The notes under the pieces: generated by a model
What the model was told of the DNA's origin: nothing
The model's input: only the letters and a program-made list of their open reading frames with translations
Databases searched by the model: none
Part shown: piece after piece, positions 36,105 to 44,375 of the stretch
Layout of the letters: the number at the start of each line of letters is the position of its first letter
How positions within the stretch are numbered: position 1 is the first letter of the stretch
Assembly (NCBI RefSeq): GCF_026162365.1
Contig: NZ_JAOANW010000010.1
Location: 124,001-188,000 of the forward strand
DNA length: 64,000 nucleotides
Reading direction: 5' to 3'
From: Nitratireductor luteus
Lineage (GTDB): Bacteria; Pseudomonadota; Alphaproteobacteria; Rhizobiales; Rhizobiaceae
Made by a program: the position numbers and the translations under genes

Positions 36105-37396
36105 CCCTGGTAGCCAAAGATGCGGGGTAACCACAGCACCATGTCCGGCGAGAAGATGAGGATCAGCAGCGCCCCTACCAGCACGACGAAGAACGGCAGT
36201 ACGTTGCGAATGATCTCACCGAGCGGAATGCCCGTCACTGCGTTTATGACGAAAAGCAGAATGCCGTATGGCGGCGTGATCAGGCCGATCATCATATTGA
36301 CCACCGCCACCACCCCGAAATGGATGAGATCGATGCCGAGAAGCCGGCAGGTGGGAATGAAAAGCGGCACGATAACCAGGATGATCGTGGTTGCGTCGAG
36401 AAAGCAGCCAAGCAGCAGAAACAGGACATTGATGGAAAGCAGAAAGAGCACGGGGTCCATCTCCAGCCCCACCAGCGCCCCCGCCATCTGACCCGGAATA
36501 TTCTCGTTGGCCACGATATAGTTGAAGATCAGCGCACCGCCGATCACCAGGCCAACGGCCGCTGATGAGCGCGCGCTCTCCGCCAGCACGGCATAGAGCG
36601 AGCGCCAGGTTAGCGAGCGATAGAACAGGCTCGCCAGGATGAGTGCGTAGAAGGCGGCGACGGCCGCGGCTTCCGTCGGCGTGGTGATGCCGCCATAGAT
36701 GCCGTAGAGCAGAATGACGGGCATCAGGAGCGCCGGAAAGGCTCGAACCGTTAGTTGCGGCAACTCGGAAAGCGGCACGACTTCATCGGTCTCGAAGCCC
36801 CGGCGATAGGCAATGATCACATTCATGGCCATCAGCACCACGCCCATGACGAGCCCTGGAATGATGCCGGCCAGGAAAAGGAAACCGATGGAGGTATCGG
36901 AAACCAGCGCATAGAGCACCATCGGGATCGATGGCGGGATGATCGGCCCGATGGTCGCCGAAGCGGCTGTGATCGCGGCGGCATAGCCACGCGTGTAGTG
37001 GCCGGATTTCACCATCATCTCGATGATGATCTTGCCGATCCCGGCGGCATCTGCCACGGCCGAGCCGGACATGCCGGAAAAGATGAGCGATGCGACGACA
37101 TTCACATGGCCAAGCCCGCCCTTGAAGCGGCCGACCAGTGCCACGCAGAATTTCAGCAGGCGCTCGGAAATCGTACCGGCATTCATGATGTTCGCGGCCA
37201 CGATGAAGAGCGGCACGGCCAGGAGTACGAAGCTGTCGTAAAGACCCTGGATGATCTGCTCGCCAGCCAGCGCCAGATCCTGCCCGCCGACGGCCAGGTA
37301 GGCGGTCGCCGCAAGGATCAGCGCATAAGCGACAGGCATTCCGATGCCAGCCAGAAGAAAAAGCACGAGCAGACATGCGGCAAGCGCCAGGCTCAT
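36101..37396 (-). CDS. dctM: TRAP transporter large permease
   Basis: This 431-residue protein of standard DctM length has a series of about 12 hydrophobic segments, including SFVLLAVPLFIVAANIMNAGTISERL, ATIGPIIPPSIPMVLYALVS and LIHFGVVAVVNMMIGLITPPYG. It is closer to the ordinary C4-dicarboxylate/sugar-acid type than the first TRAP permease in the window. The stop of dctQ and its ATG share one base (TAATG), and its own stop overlaps the dehydrogenase start. Confidence 0.92.
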   Translation of the reverse strand: MSLALAACLLVLFLLAGIGMPVAYALILAATAYLAVGGQDLALAGEQIIQGLYDSFVLLAVPLFIVAANIMNAGTISERLLKFCVALVGRFKGGLGHVNVVASLIFSGMSGSAVADAAGIGKIIIEMMVKSGHYTRGYAAAITAASATIGPIIPPSIPMVLYALVSDTSIGFLFLAGIIPGLVMGVVLMAMNVIIAYRRGFETDEVVPLSELPQLTVRAFPALLMPVILLYGIYGGITTPTEAAAVAAFYALILASLFYRSLTWRSLYAVLAESARSSAAVGLVIGGALIFNYIVANENIPGQMAGALVGLEMDPVLFLLSINVLFLLLGCFLDATTIILVIVPLFIPTCRLLGIDLIHFGVVAVVNMMIGLITPPYGILLFVINAVTGIPLGEIIRNVLPFFVVLVGALLILIFSPDMVLWLPRIFGYQG

Positions 37397-37905
37397 TATT
37401 CAGCCTCCTGGCCGGGCGACGGATCGCCGCTGCTCAAATCCTCGACGCCGCGCCATATGCGGACGATACGCAATGCATAGGCCGCGATCACGGCCACCGC
37501 GAAAACCGCATAGATCGAGAAGACATAGTCCAGCCGGATGTGCAGGATGGCGCTCTTCTTGATCTTGTAGAAGGTGATGTAATCGAGCGTGTCCGGCAGG
37601 GCCGCGGCAAAGCCGACGATGATGGCCAGCGCCGAAATGATGACGAAAAGTTTTCGCATCCGCTTGCTGACCGACAGATAGATCACGTCGAACTTGACGT
37701 GATCGCGGTCGTCCAGAATGAACGCGCTCCCCCAGAACACCAGCCACAGCCACAGTGTCAGACTGAGCTCGACCGTCCAGCCGAGCGGGCTGCGAAACAG
37801 GTAGCGTGCGGTGATCTGAAGGATGAATATGAGAAACATGGCGGCGAGCATGCCCACCGCCACATTCTCAGCTCGCGCCCGGAAAAACCGGATAACGGAA
37901 GCCAT
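37396..37905 (-). CDS. dctQ: TRAP transporter small permease
   Basis: This 169-residue DctQ protein with four membrane helices carries the family segment LQITARYLFRSPLGWTVELSLTLWLWLVFWGSAFILDDRDHVKFDVIY. It lies 14 bases after dctP and overlaps dctM by one base. The C-terminal tail is acidic and Pro-rich. Confidence 0.9.
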   Translation of the reverse strand: MASVIRFFRARAENVAVGMLAAMFLIFILQITARYLFRSPLGWTVELSLTLWLWLVFWGSAFILDDRDHVKFDVIYLSVSKRMRKLFVIISALAIIVGFAAALPDTLDYITFYKIKKSAILHIRLDYVFSIYAVFAVAVIAAYALRIVRIWRGVEDLSSGDPSPGQEAE

Positions 37906-37919
37906 CGGTCAGCCGGTTA

Positions 37920-38915
37920 TCAAAGCGCGTTGATCTTGTCGATCATGCCTTCCGGCCAATCCTTGGCGAAATCCGACTCCAGATAGGCCTTCTGCACATG
38001 CGTGCGGAATGCTTCCAGATCCGGCTCATAAACCTCCAGACCCTGTTCGCGCATGAAAGCGACAAGCTCGTCCTCAAGCTCGAGCTGGCGCTGGCGTCCA
38101 AGGTCCGCCGCCGCGTCGGCACCCTTTTGCACCGCTTCCTGCTGCTCCGGCGTCAGGCTGTCCCAAAGCTCCTTCGAGAAAGCGATGTAATTCAGATCGA
38201 CGAGATGGCTCGTCAGAACGATCTGGCTCGTCACCTCATAGAATTTGGAGTCCTTGACGGTCGGCAACGGGTTGTCCTGGCCGTCGATGGCGCCCGTCTG
38301 CAACGCCGTATAGACCTCGGTAAAGGCCAGCGGCACCGGGTCCGCGCCGAGCGCCGAACCGAGGAACTGCCAGGCGTCGGTTCCCGGCATACGAAGCTGG
38401 ACGCCCGCCAAGTCGGCCGGCGTATTGATCTTCTTCTCCGGCTTCAGATTGACGTGGCGGCGACCCAGATAGACGACCGAGAGCAGCTTCACGCCGAGCT
38501 CGTCTTCGACCTTCTTCTTCATCGGCTCCATGAAGTCGGCGTTGAAAACCTTCACCTGATGCTCGGCATCGCGGTGCAGATAGCCCGCGGTGAAGATCGA
38601 GAACTCGGGGAAGATGGTCGCCAGCTCCTGCGCCGAGGTGATCGACATTTCCAGATTGCCGCGCGCGATAGCTTCGAGCTCCGTGCCCTGCTTGAACATC
38701 GTCGCATTGTAGTTCGGTTGATACTCGGCGAATTCGGCTACCGCCGGTCCGAACGCCTCTTCGAGCGCCACGGAGCGCTGGTCGGTGGCCGTCGCCGGCG
38801 TCGACATGCGGATGACGACCTTGTCCTGCGCCATCGCGGCGCCGGCGAGCATAGAGCCCGCCACCGAAAAGGCAGCCGTCGCCAAGAGAGCGCGACGCGT
38901 GATGGAATGTTTCAT
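37920..38915 (-). CDS. dctP: TRAP transporter substrate-binding protein
   Basis: This 331-residue DctP-family protein has a Sec-type signal peptide ending near GAAMAQD. The conserved Arg that binds the carboxylate of substrates lies in GVQLRMPGTDAW, and the family stretch YTALQTGAIDGQDNPLPTVKDSKFYEVT follows. ATG 38915 has SD GGGAGGAAA. With the dehydrogenase in the same operon, a cyclic hydroxy-acid such as shikimate or quinate is the expected ligand. That is inference from context. Confidence 0.88.
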   Translation of the reverse strand: MKHSITRRALLATAAFSVAGSMLAGAAMAQDKVVIRMSTPATATDQRSVALEEAFGPAVAEFAEYQPNYNATMFKQGTELEAIARGNLEMSITSAQELATIFPEFSIFTAGYLHRDAEHQVKVFNADFMEPMKKKVEDELGVKLLSVVYLGRRHVNLKPEKKINTPADLAGVQLRMPGTDAWQFLGSALGADPVPLAFTEVYTALQTGAIDGQDNPLPTVKDSKFYEVTSQIVLTSHLVDLNYIAFSKELWDSLTPEQQEAVQKGADAAADLGRQRQLELEDELVAFMREQGLEVYEPDLEAFRTHVQKAYLESDFAKDWPEGMIDKINAL

Positions 38916-39036
38916 TGGTTTCCTCCCGGGAATGCTTTTTGAAATGGCCTTGCCGGCCCCAGCCACGTCAACGTCGCACAGGCGGGCGATCTTTTCAATA
39001 CACGATCTATGTTTTATAGGATGATACGTCGTTTCG

Positions 39037-39753
39037 TCAGGCAGAGAGACGTTCCGCTACACGGGCCTGAATCGAATGCTCGACCCCATTCAAGATGTGC
39101 CGCCGCAGAATCGTCTTGCCCGCCTCCGCATCGCGCGAAAGCGCGGCCTGCATCAGATCGCGATGGTCCCTGGCCGCTTCCTCACCCCGAAAAGTCAAGG
39201 TAAGCATTTGATATCGCAGGTACTTATCAAAGATTTCGCCATGGGTGGACAGCAGCAGCTGCGATCCGCACGCTTGGATCAGAGCCCTGTGGAATTCCCA
39301 GTCGTAGCGCTTCCAGGTCTCACGCACCGACAGGTCTCCACTGATCATCTTGCGCTCCATCACATTGAGCTTGTGATGAGCCGCCACCACCGACGCCTCC
39401 CAGTCCACGTCGCCATCGGTGAAGGACTGTTCGAGCGCATGGCATTCCAGAAGAATGCGCAGATTGGCGATCTCCGTCAGGTCCTCGTCGGACACCGGCG
39501 CGACGGCGAAGCCCTTCTGCCCCTCGGCCCTGACAAAGCCGTCTGCCGCAAGGCGTGCAAGGATTTCCCGCAAGGTGGTGATGCTCACCTTGTAGCGGTC
39601 GCGCAGCTTCTCCAGGCGCAATCGGGCGCCGGGCGCCAGCCGCCCGAAGATGATGTCGTTGCGGATCAAACGGTAGGCCTGTTCGCCGACAGACGGGATG
39701 GATTCTTGGTCTAACATAAGGAGGAAAATAGCAGAGCTTGTTGCTTTTGCCAT
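39037..39753 (-). CDS. GntR-family (FCD) regulator of the TRAP/dehydrogenase operon
   Basis: The winged helix covers about residues 20-80 (VGEQAYRLIRNDIIFGRLAPGARLRLEKLRDRYKVSITTLREIL), followed by an all-helical FCD ligand domain with the metal-binding pattern of His and Asp (YDWEFHRALIQACGSQ; RDHRDLMQAAL). The start is uncertain: ATG 39753 gives 238 residues, while ATG 39717 gives 226 residues but lacks an SD. It lies just upstream of dctP on the same strand (a 121-base gap) and probably controls that operon. Confidence 0.87.
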   Translation of the reverse strand: MAKATSSAIFLLMLDQESIPSVGEQAYRLIRNDIIFGRLAPGARLRLEKLRDRYKVSITTLREILARLAADGFVRAEGQKGFAVAPVSDEDLTEIANLRILLECHALEQSFTDGDVDWEASVVAAHHKLNVMERKMISGDLSVRETWKRYDWEFHRALIQACGSQLLLSTHGEIFDKYLRYQMLTLTFRGEEAARDHRDLMQAALSRDAEAGKTILRRHILNGVEHSIQARVAERLSA

Positions 39754-39776
39754 AGAGGCTTTCTTGTGATATTCGA

Positions 39777-39794
39777 AAAATAATTGATTATTTT
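39777..39794. promoter_or_regulatory. Palindromic operator between divergent GntR genes
   Basis: AAAATAAT-TG-ATTATTTT is a perfect palindrome with 8-base arms in the 52-base gap between the two regulator genes. Its length and two-fold symmetry suit a GntR dimer, and it would overlap both promoters. Confidence 0.65.
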
Positions 39795-39805
39795 CCAAAT
39801 CCAGC

Positions 39806-40513
39806 ATGAAAGACCGCATGAACGCGCTCGCCGACATCCGAAAGGAAACGCTGTCCAGCCGCATTGCGGCGGATCTGCGATCGTCCATCCTGCGGGGGGA
39901 TATTGCGCCGGACGAGAAGATCAATCTCGACCGCGTTCGCGAGCAATTCTCGACCAGCGTCACACCGCTTCGCGAAGCAATGTCGCGGCTGGTCGCCGAT
40001 GGCCTGGTGGTCTTCGAGGATCAGCGCGGCTATCGCGTCACACCGGTATCGCTGCGGGATCTCGATGAGGTCGTCCGCCTGCGCACGGACCTTGAAACGC
40101 TGGCTCTTGGCTATGCCATCCAGTCGGGCGATCTGGACTGGGAGGGCCGCGTCGCCGGAGCGCTCTACAAGCTGACGCGCGGCGAACGGAATGGCGATGC
40201 AGAAAACGATGTCGAGACATGGGAGCGCGCCCATGCCGATTTCCACCTGACCCTGATCGATGGCTGCGGCATGCCGCATCTGATAGGGTTCTGCCGCATG
40301 CTCCACAATCTCAACGACCGCTATCGCCGCATCTTCCTCGAACGGCCCGCCGGCGACCCCGACCCTGACGGAGAGCACCGCAGGATCGGCGAAGCCGCGA
40401 TGGCCCGGCGCGCCGACGAGGCCACGGAACTGTTGAAGGCCCATATCGCCCGCACCGGAGCCCGCCTGCGTACAGCCCTTCAAGCGCGCTCGCAGAAGGA
40501 ACCGGCGAAGTGA
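39806..40513 (+). CDS. GntR-family (FCD) transcriptional regulator
   Basis: This 235-residue protein has the N-terminal HTH (SRIAADLRSSILRGDIAPDEKINLDRVREQFSTSVTPLREAMSRL) and an FCD effector domain with VETWERAHADFHLTLIDGCG and GEHRRIGEAAMARRADEATELL. It is divergent from the other FCD regulator and 78 bases upstream of aroQ, so it is probably the first gene of the aroQ-oxidoreductase-permease operon. ATG 39806 is used; ATG 39818 is an alternative. The two FCD regulators are different from each other in sequence and may read successive pathway intermediates. Confidence 0.88.
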   Translation: MKDRMNALADIRKETLSSRIAADLRSSILRGDIAPDEKINLDRVREQFSTSVTPLREAMSRLVADGLVVFEDQRGYRVTPVSLRDLDEVVRLRTDLETLALGYAIQSGDLDWEGRVAGALYKLTRGERNGDAENDVETWERAHADFHLTLIDGCGMPHLIGFCRMLHNLNDRYRRIFLERPAGDPDPDGEHRRIGEAAMARRADEATELLKAHIARTGARLRTALQARSQKEPAK

Positions 40514-40591
40514 GGGCCCTACACCCTCGAGCACGGCACTGCCTCATTGCCTTCGACCCATTATCCCACCGAAAAAGCTGACGGAATCATC

Positions 40592-41035
40592 ATGGCTAAG
40601 AAGATCTACATATTGAACGGCCCCAACCTCAATCTCCTGGGCAAGCGCCAGCCGGAAATCTATGGCCATGAGACCTTGGCCGATGTGGAAAGCGCCTGTC
40701 GCAAGGAGGCGTCGAACGCCGGGCTGGAGATCGCCTTCCACCAGTCCAACCACGAGGGTGCGATTATCGATCTGATCCACGAAGCACGAGACAGCGGGGC
40801 GGGCATCGTCATAAATCCGGGGGCGCTGACGCACACATCCATCGCCGTCCTCGATGCGCTCAACGCGTTCGAAGGGCCGGTTCTCGAAGTGCACATCTCC
40901 AACGTGCACAAGCGCGAGAGCTTCCGGCACCATTCCTATGTCTCCCTGCGGGCCGATGGCGTCATCGCCGGCTTCGGCACCCAGGGCTATCAGCTCGCCG
41001 TGCAGCGCATGATCCGGCTTCTGGGAGTGCAATAA
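40592..41035 (+). CDS. aroQ: Type II 3-dehydroquinate dehydratase
   Basis: This 147-residue enzyme, which dehydrates 3-dehydroquinate to 3-dehydroshikimate, has a normal length for the dodecameric type II family. It contains [20 protein letters not shown] with catalytic Arg and Tyr, [30 protein letters not shown] and the catalytic His in [14 protein letters not shown]. Its place with a permease, an oxidoreductase and FCD regulators suggests a catabolic copy (quinate pathway) instead of the biosynthetic one. The stop shares one base with the next start (TAATG). Confidence 0.92.
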   Translation: MAKKIYILNGPNLNLLGKRQPEIYGHETLADVESACRKEASNAGLEIAFHQSNHEGAIIDLIHEARDSGAGIVINPGALTHTSIAVLDALNAFEGPVLEVHISNVHKRESFRHHSYVSLRADGVIAGFGTQGYQLAVQRMIRLLGVQ

Positions 41036-42072
41036 TGGCGGTGCGGATCGGCGTGGCCGGCGCAGGCGCGATGGGCGTGCGTCACGTTGAAGCCATGAGG
41101 GCGTGCCGCGACGCCGAACTGGCTGGCATCGTCGATCCATCGGGTAGCGCGGCCGCTTATGCCGAGCAGGAAAAGGTCGACCATTTCACCAGCCTGGCGG
41201 ATGCATTTTCATCCGGAAGCCTGGATGCAGTGATACTGGCGACCCCCAACCAGCACCATGTGGAAGGTGCGCTCGAATGCATCGAGGCTGGCATTCCCGT
41301 GCTGGTGGAGAAGCCGCTGGCAACCGACCTTGCCGGCGCGCTCCGGCTCGTAGGGCGTGCGGAAGCGCTGAACGTTCCCCTTCTGACGGGCCACCACCGC
41401 CGCCATAACCCGCTGGTCCAGGCCGCCAAGGCGCGCATCGAGGCCGGCGATCTCGGCCGCATCGTCGCCGCCCACGGCATGTTCTGGGCGATGAAGCCGG
41501 ATGACTATTTCGACATCGGCTGGCGGCGTCAGAAGGGCGCCGGCCCCATCTATCTCAATTTCATCCACGACATCGACCTCATGCGCCATCTGGTGGGTGA
41601 GGTCGCGTCCGTCCAGGCAGTCGAAACCAACGCCATCCGAGGCAACGAGGTCGAGGACGCGGCCGGAATGCTGATGACCTTCGACAATGGCGCGATCGGC
41701 ACCTTCACGGTTTCAGACAGCATCGTATCGCCGTGGAGCTGGGAGCTCTCCTCGCGCGAGAACCCCGCCTATCCGCCGGCCGATGCGACCTGCTACTGGA
41801 TCGGCGGTACGCAGAGCTCGCTGGAGCTGCCGAACGCGGCACTCTGGTCGCACGCCGAAAAGCCAAGCTGGTGGGAACCCATCGGGCGAACGCCGCTCAT
41901 GCGCCATTCCGCCGACCCGCTGGTCCTGCAGGTGCAAAACCTCGCCGACGTCGTGGCCGGCCGCGCGAGGCCGGTCGTCTCCGGCCGCGAGGGATTGAAG
42001 ACACTGGCCATCATCGATGCCATCAAGGAGGCGACAGCCTCGGGAAAGACGGTTGAACCTGGCCGCTTCTGA
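41035..42072 (+). CDS. Gfo/Idh/MocA-family oxidoreductase
   Basis: This 345-residue NAD(P)-dependent dehydrogenase has the Rossmann motif GVAGAGAMGVRHVEAM, the EKP motif (LVEKPLA, about residue 97) and a likely catalytic His in NFIHDIDLMRHLVGEV. The family oxidises cyclic polyols, inositols and sugar acids. Coupled to aroQ, an attractive guess is oxidation of quinate or a related cyclitol carboxylate. The C-terminal domain shows a Trp-rich stretch (SPWSWELSSRENPAYPP) that probably lines the pocket. Confidence 0.88.
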   Translation: MAVRIGVAGAGAMGVRHVEAMRACRDAELAGIVDPSGSAAAYAEQEKVDHFTSLADAFSSGSLDAVILATPNQHHVEGALECIEAGIPVLVEKPLATDLAGALRLVGRAEALNVPLLTGHHRRHNPLVQAAKARIEAGDLGRIVAAHGMFWAMKPDDYFDIGWRRQKGAGPIYLNFIHDIDLMRHLVGEVASVQAVETNAIRGNEVEDAAGMLMTFDNGAIGTFTVSDSIVSPWSWELSSRENPAYPPADATCYWIGGTQSSLELPNAALWSHAEKPSWWEPIGRTPLMRHSADPLVLQVQNLADVVAGRARPVVSGREGLKTLAIIDAIKEATASGKTVEPGRF

Positions 42073-42099
42073 GAATTTCGAGCTGAAAAGCATCCTGAA

Positions 42100-43044
42100 A
42101 TGGCGATATTGCCCTCCATTCTCCCGCTTTTTGCGGTCATAATCGTCGGTTTCATCGCCATTCGCAGCGGTTATGTGGTGGCCGAACAGATAAAGCCCGT
42201 CAGCGATTTCGTCGTGAAGATCGCGCTTCCGGCCCTCATCTTCAACGCGCTGACGTCGGTTCCGCTGGCCGAAGCGGTGAGCTGGTCGTTCATGGCCGCT
42301 TATGCAGGCGGATCGATGTTCATCTTCCTTTTCGGAATGCTGGCCGCCCGCAATCTTCTGGGAATGGAAACCGGCCATTCCGCCCTCGCCGGTCTTGGCA
42401 TGGCAAACTCCAACAGCGCCTTCATGGGGTATCCGATTGCGCTGACGGTGATCGGCGCCCCGGCCGGCGCGCTTCTTGCCCAATGCATGATTATCGAGAA
42501 CCTGGCGCTTATTCCACTGGCCATGGCGATCGCCGACTCGGCGCGCGCCGGCGGCGGCAATGGCTGGCGCCCGGCGCTCGGGCAAGCGGCGCGCAACGTC
42601 GTTCGCAATCCCATCATCCTGGCGATGCTCGCGGCGGTTCTGGTCACTGTCGTCGGGCTGCCGGTGCCTGGCGTCATCTCCTCGGCGATCGACATGCTGG
42701 CGCGCATCGCGGCACCGATCGCGCTCTTCGTCATTGGTGGCACCCTCGCCTCGCTGCCGCTCGCCGGTGTCTACCGCAGGGTGAGCCTGATCGTCGCCGG
42801 GAAGCTGCTGCTGCATCCGCTGATCATCTTCGCCGCGCTCAGCCTGGCGCCCGGCATCAGCGAAACTACATTTATCGGCGGCGTGATCTTCGCCTCGGTT
42901 CCCATGCTCAGCATCTATCCGTTATTGGGCCAAAGAAGCGGCATGGTGCTCGTCACTGCTACCGCGCTTCTGGTGGCCACGGTCCTGTCCTTCATAACCG
43001 TTCCGGCGGCAATCGCCATCGTTCAGCATTTGCAGGCCCCTTGA
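42100..43044 (+). CDS. AEC-family permease (auxin efflux carrier superfamily)
   Basis: This 314-residue protein has 10 hydrophobic segments in two inverted halves. The family features are FVVKIALPALIFNALTS after the first helices and GMANSNSAFMGYPIALTVIGAP in the crossover. AEC proteins transport carboxylates such as malate or malonate, or aromatic acids. It is the fourth gene of this strand's operon, 27 bases after the oxidoreductase. It may export a pathway product or add a second uptake route. Confidence 0.88.
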   Translation: MAILPSILPLFAVIIVGFIAIRSGYVVAEQIKPVSDFVVKIALPALIFNALTSVPLAEAVSWSFMAAYAGGSMFIFLFGMLAARNLLGMETGHSALAGLGMANSNSAFMGYPIALTVIGAPAGALLAQCMIIENLALIPLAMAIADSARAGGGNGWRPALGQAARNVVRNPIILAMLAAVLVTVVGLPVPGVISSAIDMLARIAAPIALFVIGGTLASLPLAGVYRRVSLIVAGKLLLHPLIIFAALSLAPGISETTFIGGVIFASVPMLSIYPLLGQRSGMVLVTATALLVATVLSFITVPAAIAIVQHLQAP

Positions 43045-43258
43045 AACGGCACTGCCGGGCGAGTTCGACACGATCTCAGCCCGACCTGTCGGATTGCGAA
43101 GGGTTCTTCGTCCTATGGTCAGCGTTGGCGAAAACGCATGAGATGGAGAGGAGAGCCCCATGTTTAGAGCACGAACCTCGAGAAGTCCTTGCCATCCTTC
43201 GGGGTAATTCCATCTGACTGCAAAAGCTGTGGGCGCCTTTCTCGCGATACTGCCTTGC

Positions 43259-43528
43259 TTAACCGAGAACGACTCGCGCAACATCATCTTCCGTCACGTC
43301 GACCATCGGCCGCTCGATCCTGAAAGCCTGCGGGCTTTGCCCCGGCCGCAATATGCCGATGACCGTTTCGACGTCCGGACATCCGGGTTCGCGGCAGGTG
43401 ATCTGACTGACCGACACGACGACCTCGTCCTCGAGTCCTAACCGCGTCCGCAACCATTTCTTGATCAGCGCGGATTCGGCGGGCGAGCGACGCGGCCTCG
43501 GTGCGAACAGATTTGCAAAGCTACTCAT
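43259..43528 (-). CDS. Conserved small protein with CxEPGCP motif
   Basis: This 89-residue soluble protein has the core VSQITCREPGCPDVETVIGILRPG followed by an IERPMVDVTEDDVARV tail. The paired cysteines in a Cys-x4-Cys turn suggest a redox or metal role. I recall similar short proteins in other Alphaproteobacteria without an assigned function. It is divergent from the oxidase operon, and the palindrome at 43604-43619 lies between them, so shared control is possible. Confidence 0.65.
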   Translation of the reverse strand: MSSFANLFAPRPRRSPAESALIKKWLRTRLGLEDEVVVSVSQITCREPGCPDVETVIGILRPGQSPQAFRIERPMVDVTEDDVARVVLG

Positions 43529-43603
43529 TCCTTCAACCCTTTCCCGTCGGTAGACGGAGCGCGATGGCCTCCCGCATGTTTTCTCCTTCGCAGATTCGGC
43601 TTA

Positions 43604-43619
43604 TTATGTAATAACATAA
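43604..43619. promoter_or_regulatory. Palindrome upstream of the oxidase operon
   Basis: TTATGT-AATA-ACATAA has perfect 6-base arms in an AT-rich island between the small CxEPGCP protein gene and the ctaG-like gene. It probably marks a dimeric regulator site overlapping one or both promoters. The regulator family cannot be told from the sequence. Confidence 0.55.
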
Positions 43620-43701
43620 CAAATCGGCAGACGATGTTCTAGTATTACGCTATCGGCATCATGCAAACGTCATGTGCGAGGTGAAATTCCCTACGCGGCT
43701 A

Positions 43702-43710
43702 CCCCCCCCC
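43702..43710 (+). other. Run of nine cytosines in the oxidase operon leader
   Basis: A C9 homopolymer lies about 90 bases upstream of the ctaG-like start. Such tracts slip during replication and are also prone to sequencing error. No reading frame that matters crosses it, so any effect would be on promoter spacing or leader RNA. Confidence 0.6.
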
Positions 43711-43802
43711 GGATGTGCGATTTCTGGAGGTTGTCCCTTTGTACGCCCCGGACAACTCAGGAATGCGGGGGAACATTGAGGCAGCTTTCGTGTTCAACAG
43801 CC

Positions 43803-44375
43803 ATGGTGGATTTGACTGGCCATCTCGCAAACCATATGGCTCTGCACATCCTGGCGATGAACTTGCTGGCGCCAGCCCTAGTATATGCGCGGCATCGGGC
43901 GCGGCGAAACGTTTTGCTGCCGTCGACCGGTATCGCGACATCGTCCGCCTTGCAGCTTGCGATCTTATGGGCCTGGCACGTTCCAGCGGCCTTCGCTACG
44001 GCCTCTACTCAACCGATCATGGCCGCTGCGATGCATCTTTCGCTGTTGCTGGCGGCGCTCCTGTTCTGGCGCGCGGTATTTCACGCCGCAAGCGTCTCGC
44101 CATGGCGTTCGATCGCCGCTCTTCTGGTGACCGGAAAGCTGTTCTGCCTGCTTGGCGTCCTTCTCGTCTTTTCGCCCCGGCCGCTTTACGAGCCAACGGG
44201 TTATCCGGCCACCATGTCCACGGCCATCCTGCTGGCTGATCAGCAAATGGCGGGCCTGCTCATGCTCATCATCTGCCCCCTTACCTATGTGCTCGCCAGC
44301 ATCATAATCGCGCACCGCTGGATCGCCTCGGACGAGCAGAAGGGTGGATGGCTTTTCGAGCGGTTGCGGCCGTGA
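43803..44375 (+). CDS. CtaG-like cytochrome c oxidase assembly protein
   Basis: This 190-residue membrane protein resembles the caa3-type CtaG family. It has about five hydrophobic segments with conserved His and acidic positions: NHMALHILAMNLLAPAL, ILWAWHVPAAFATAS, AMHLSLLLAALLFWRAV and LADQQMAGLLMLIICPL. Family proteins help to insert copper into oxidase. It is shorter at the N-terminus than many relatives; ATG 43803 is the first start before the conserved core, although the frame is open back to 43674. Its stop overlaps the start of the cytochrome c gene (GTGA). Confidence 0.8.
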   Translation: MVDLTGHLANHMALHILAMNLLAPALVYARHRARRNVLLPSTGIATSSALQLAILWAWHVPAAFATASTQPIMAAAMHLSLLLAALLFWRAVFHAASVSPWRSIAALLVTGKLFCLLGVLLVFSPRPLYEPTGYPATMSTAILLADQQMAGLLMLIICPLTYVLASIIIAHRWIASDEQKGGWLFERLRP

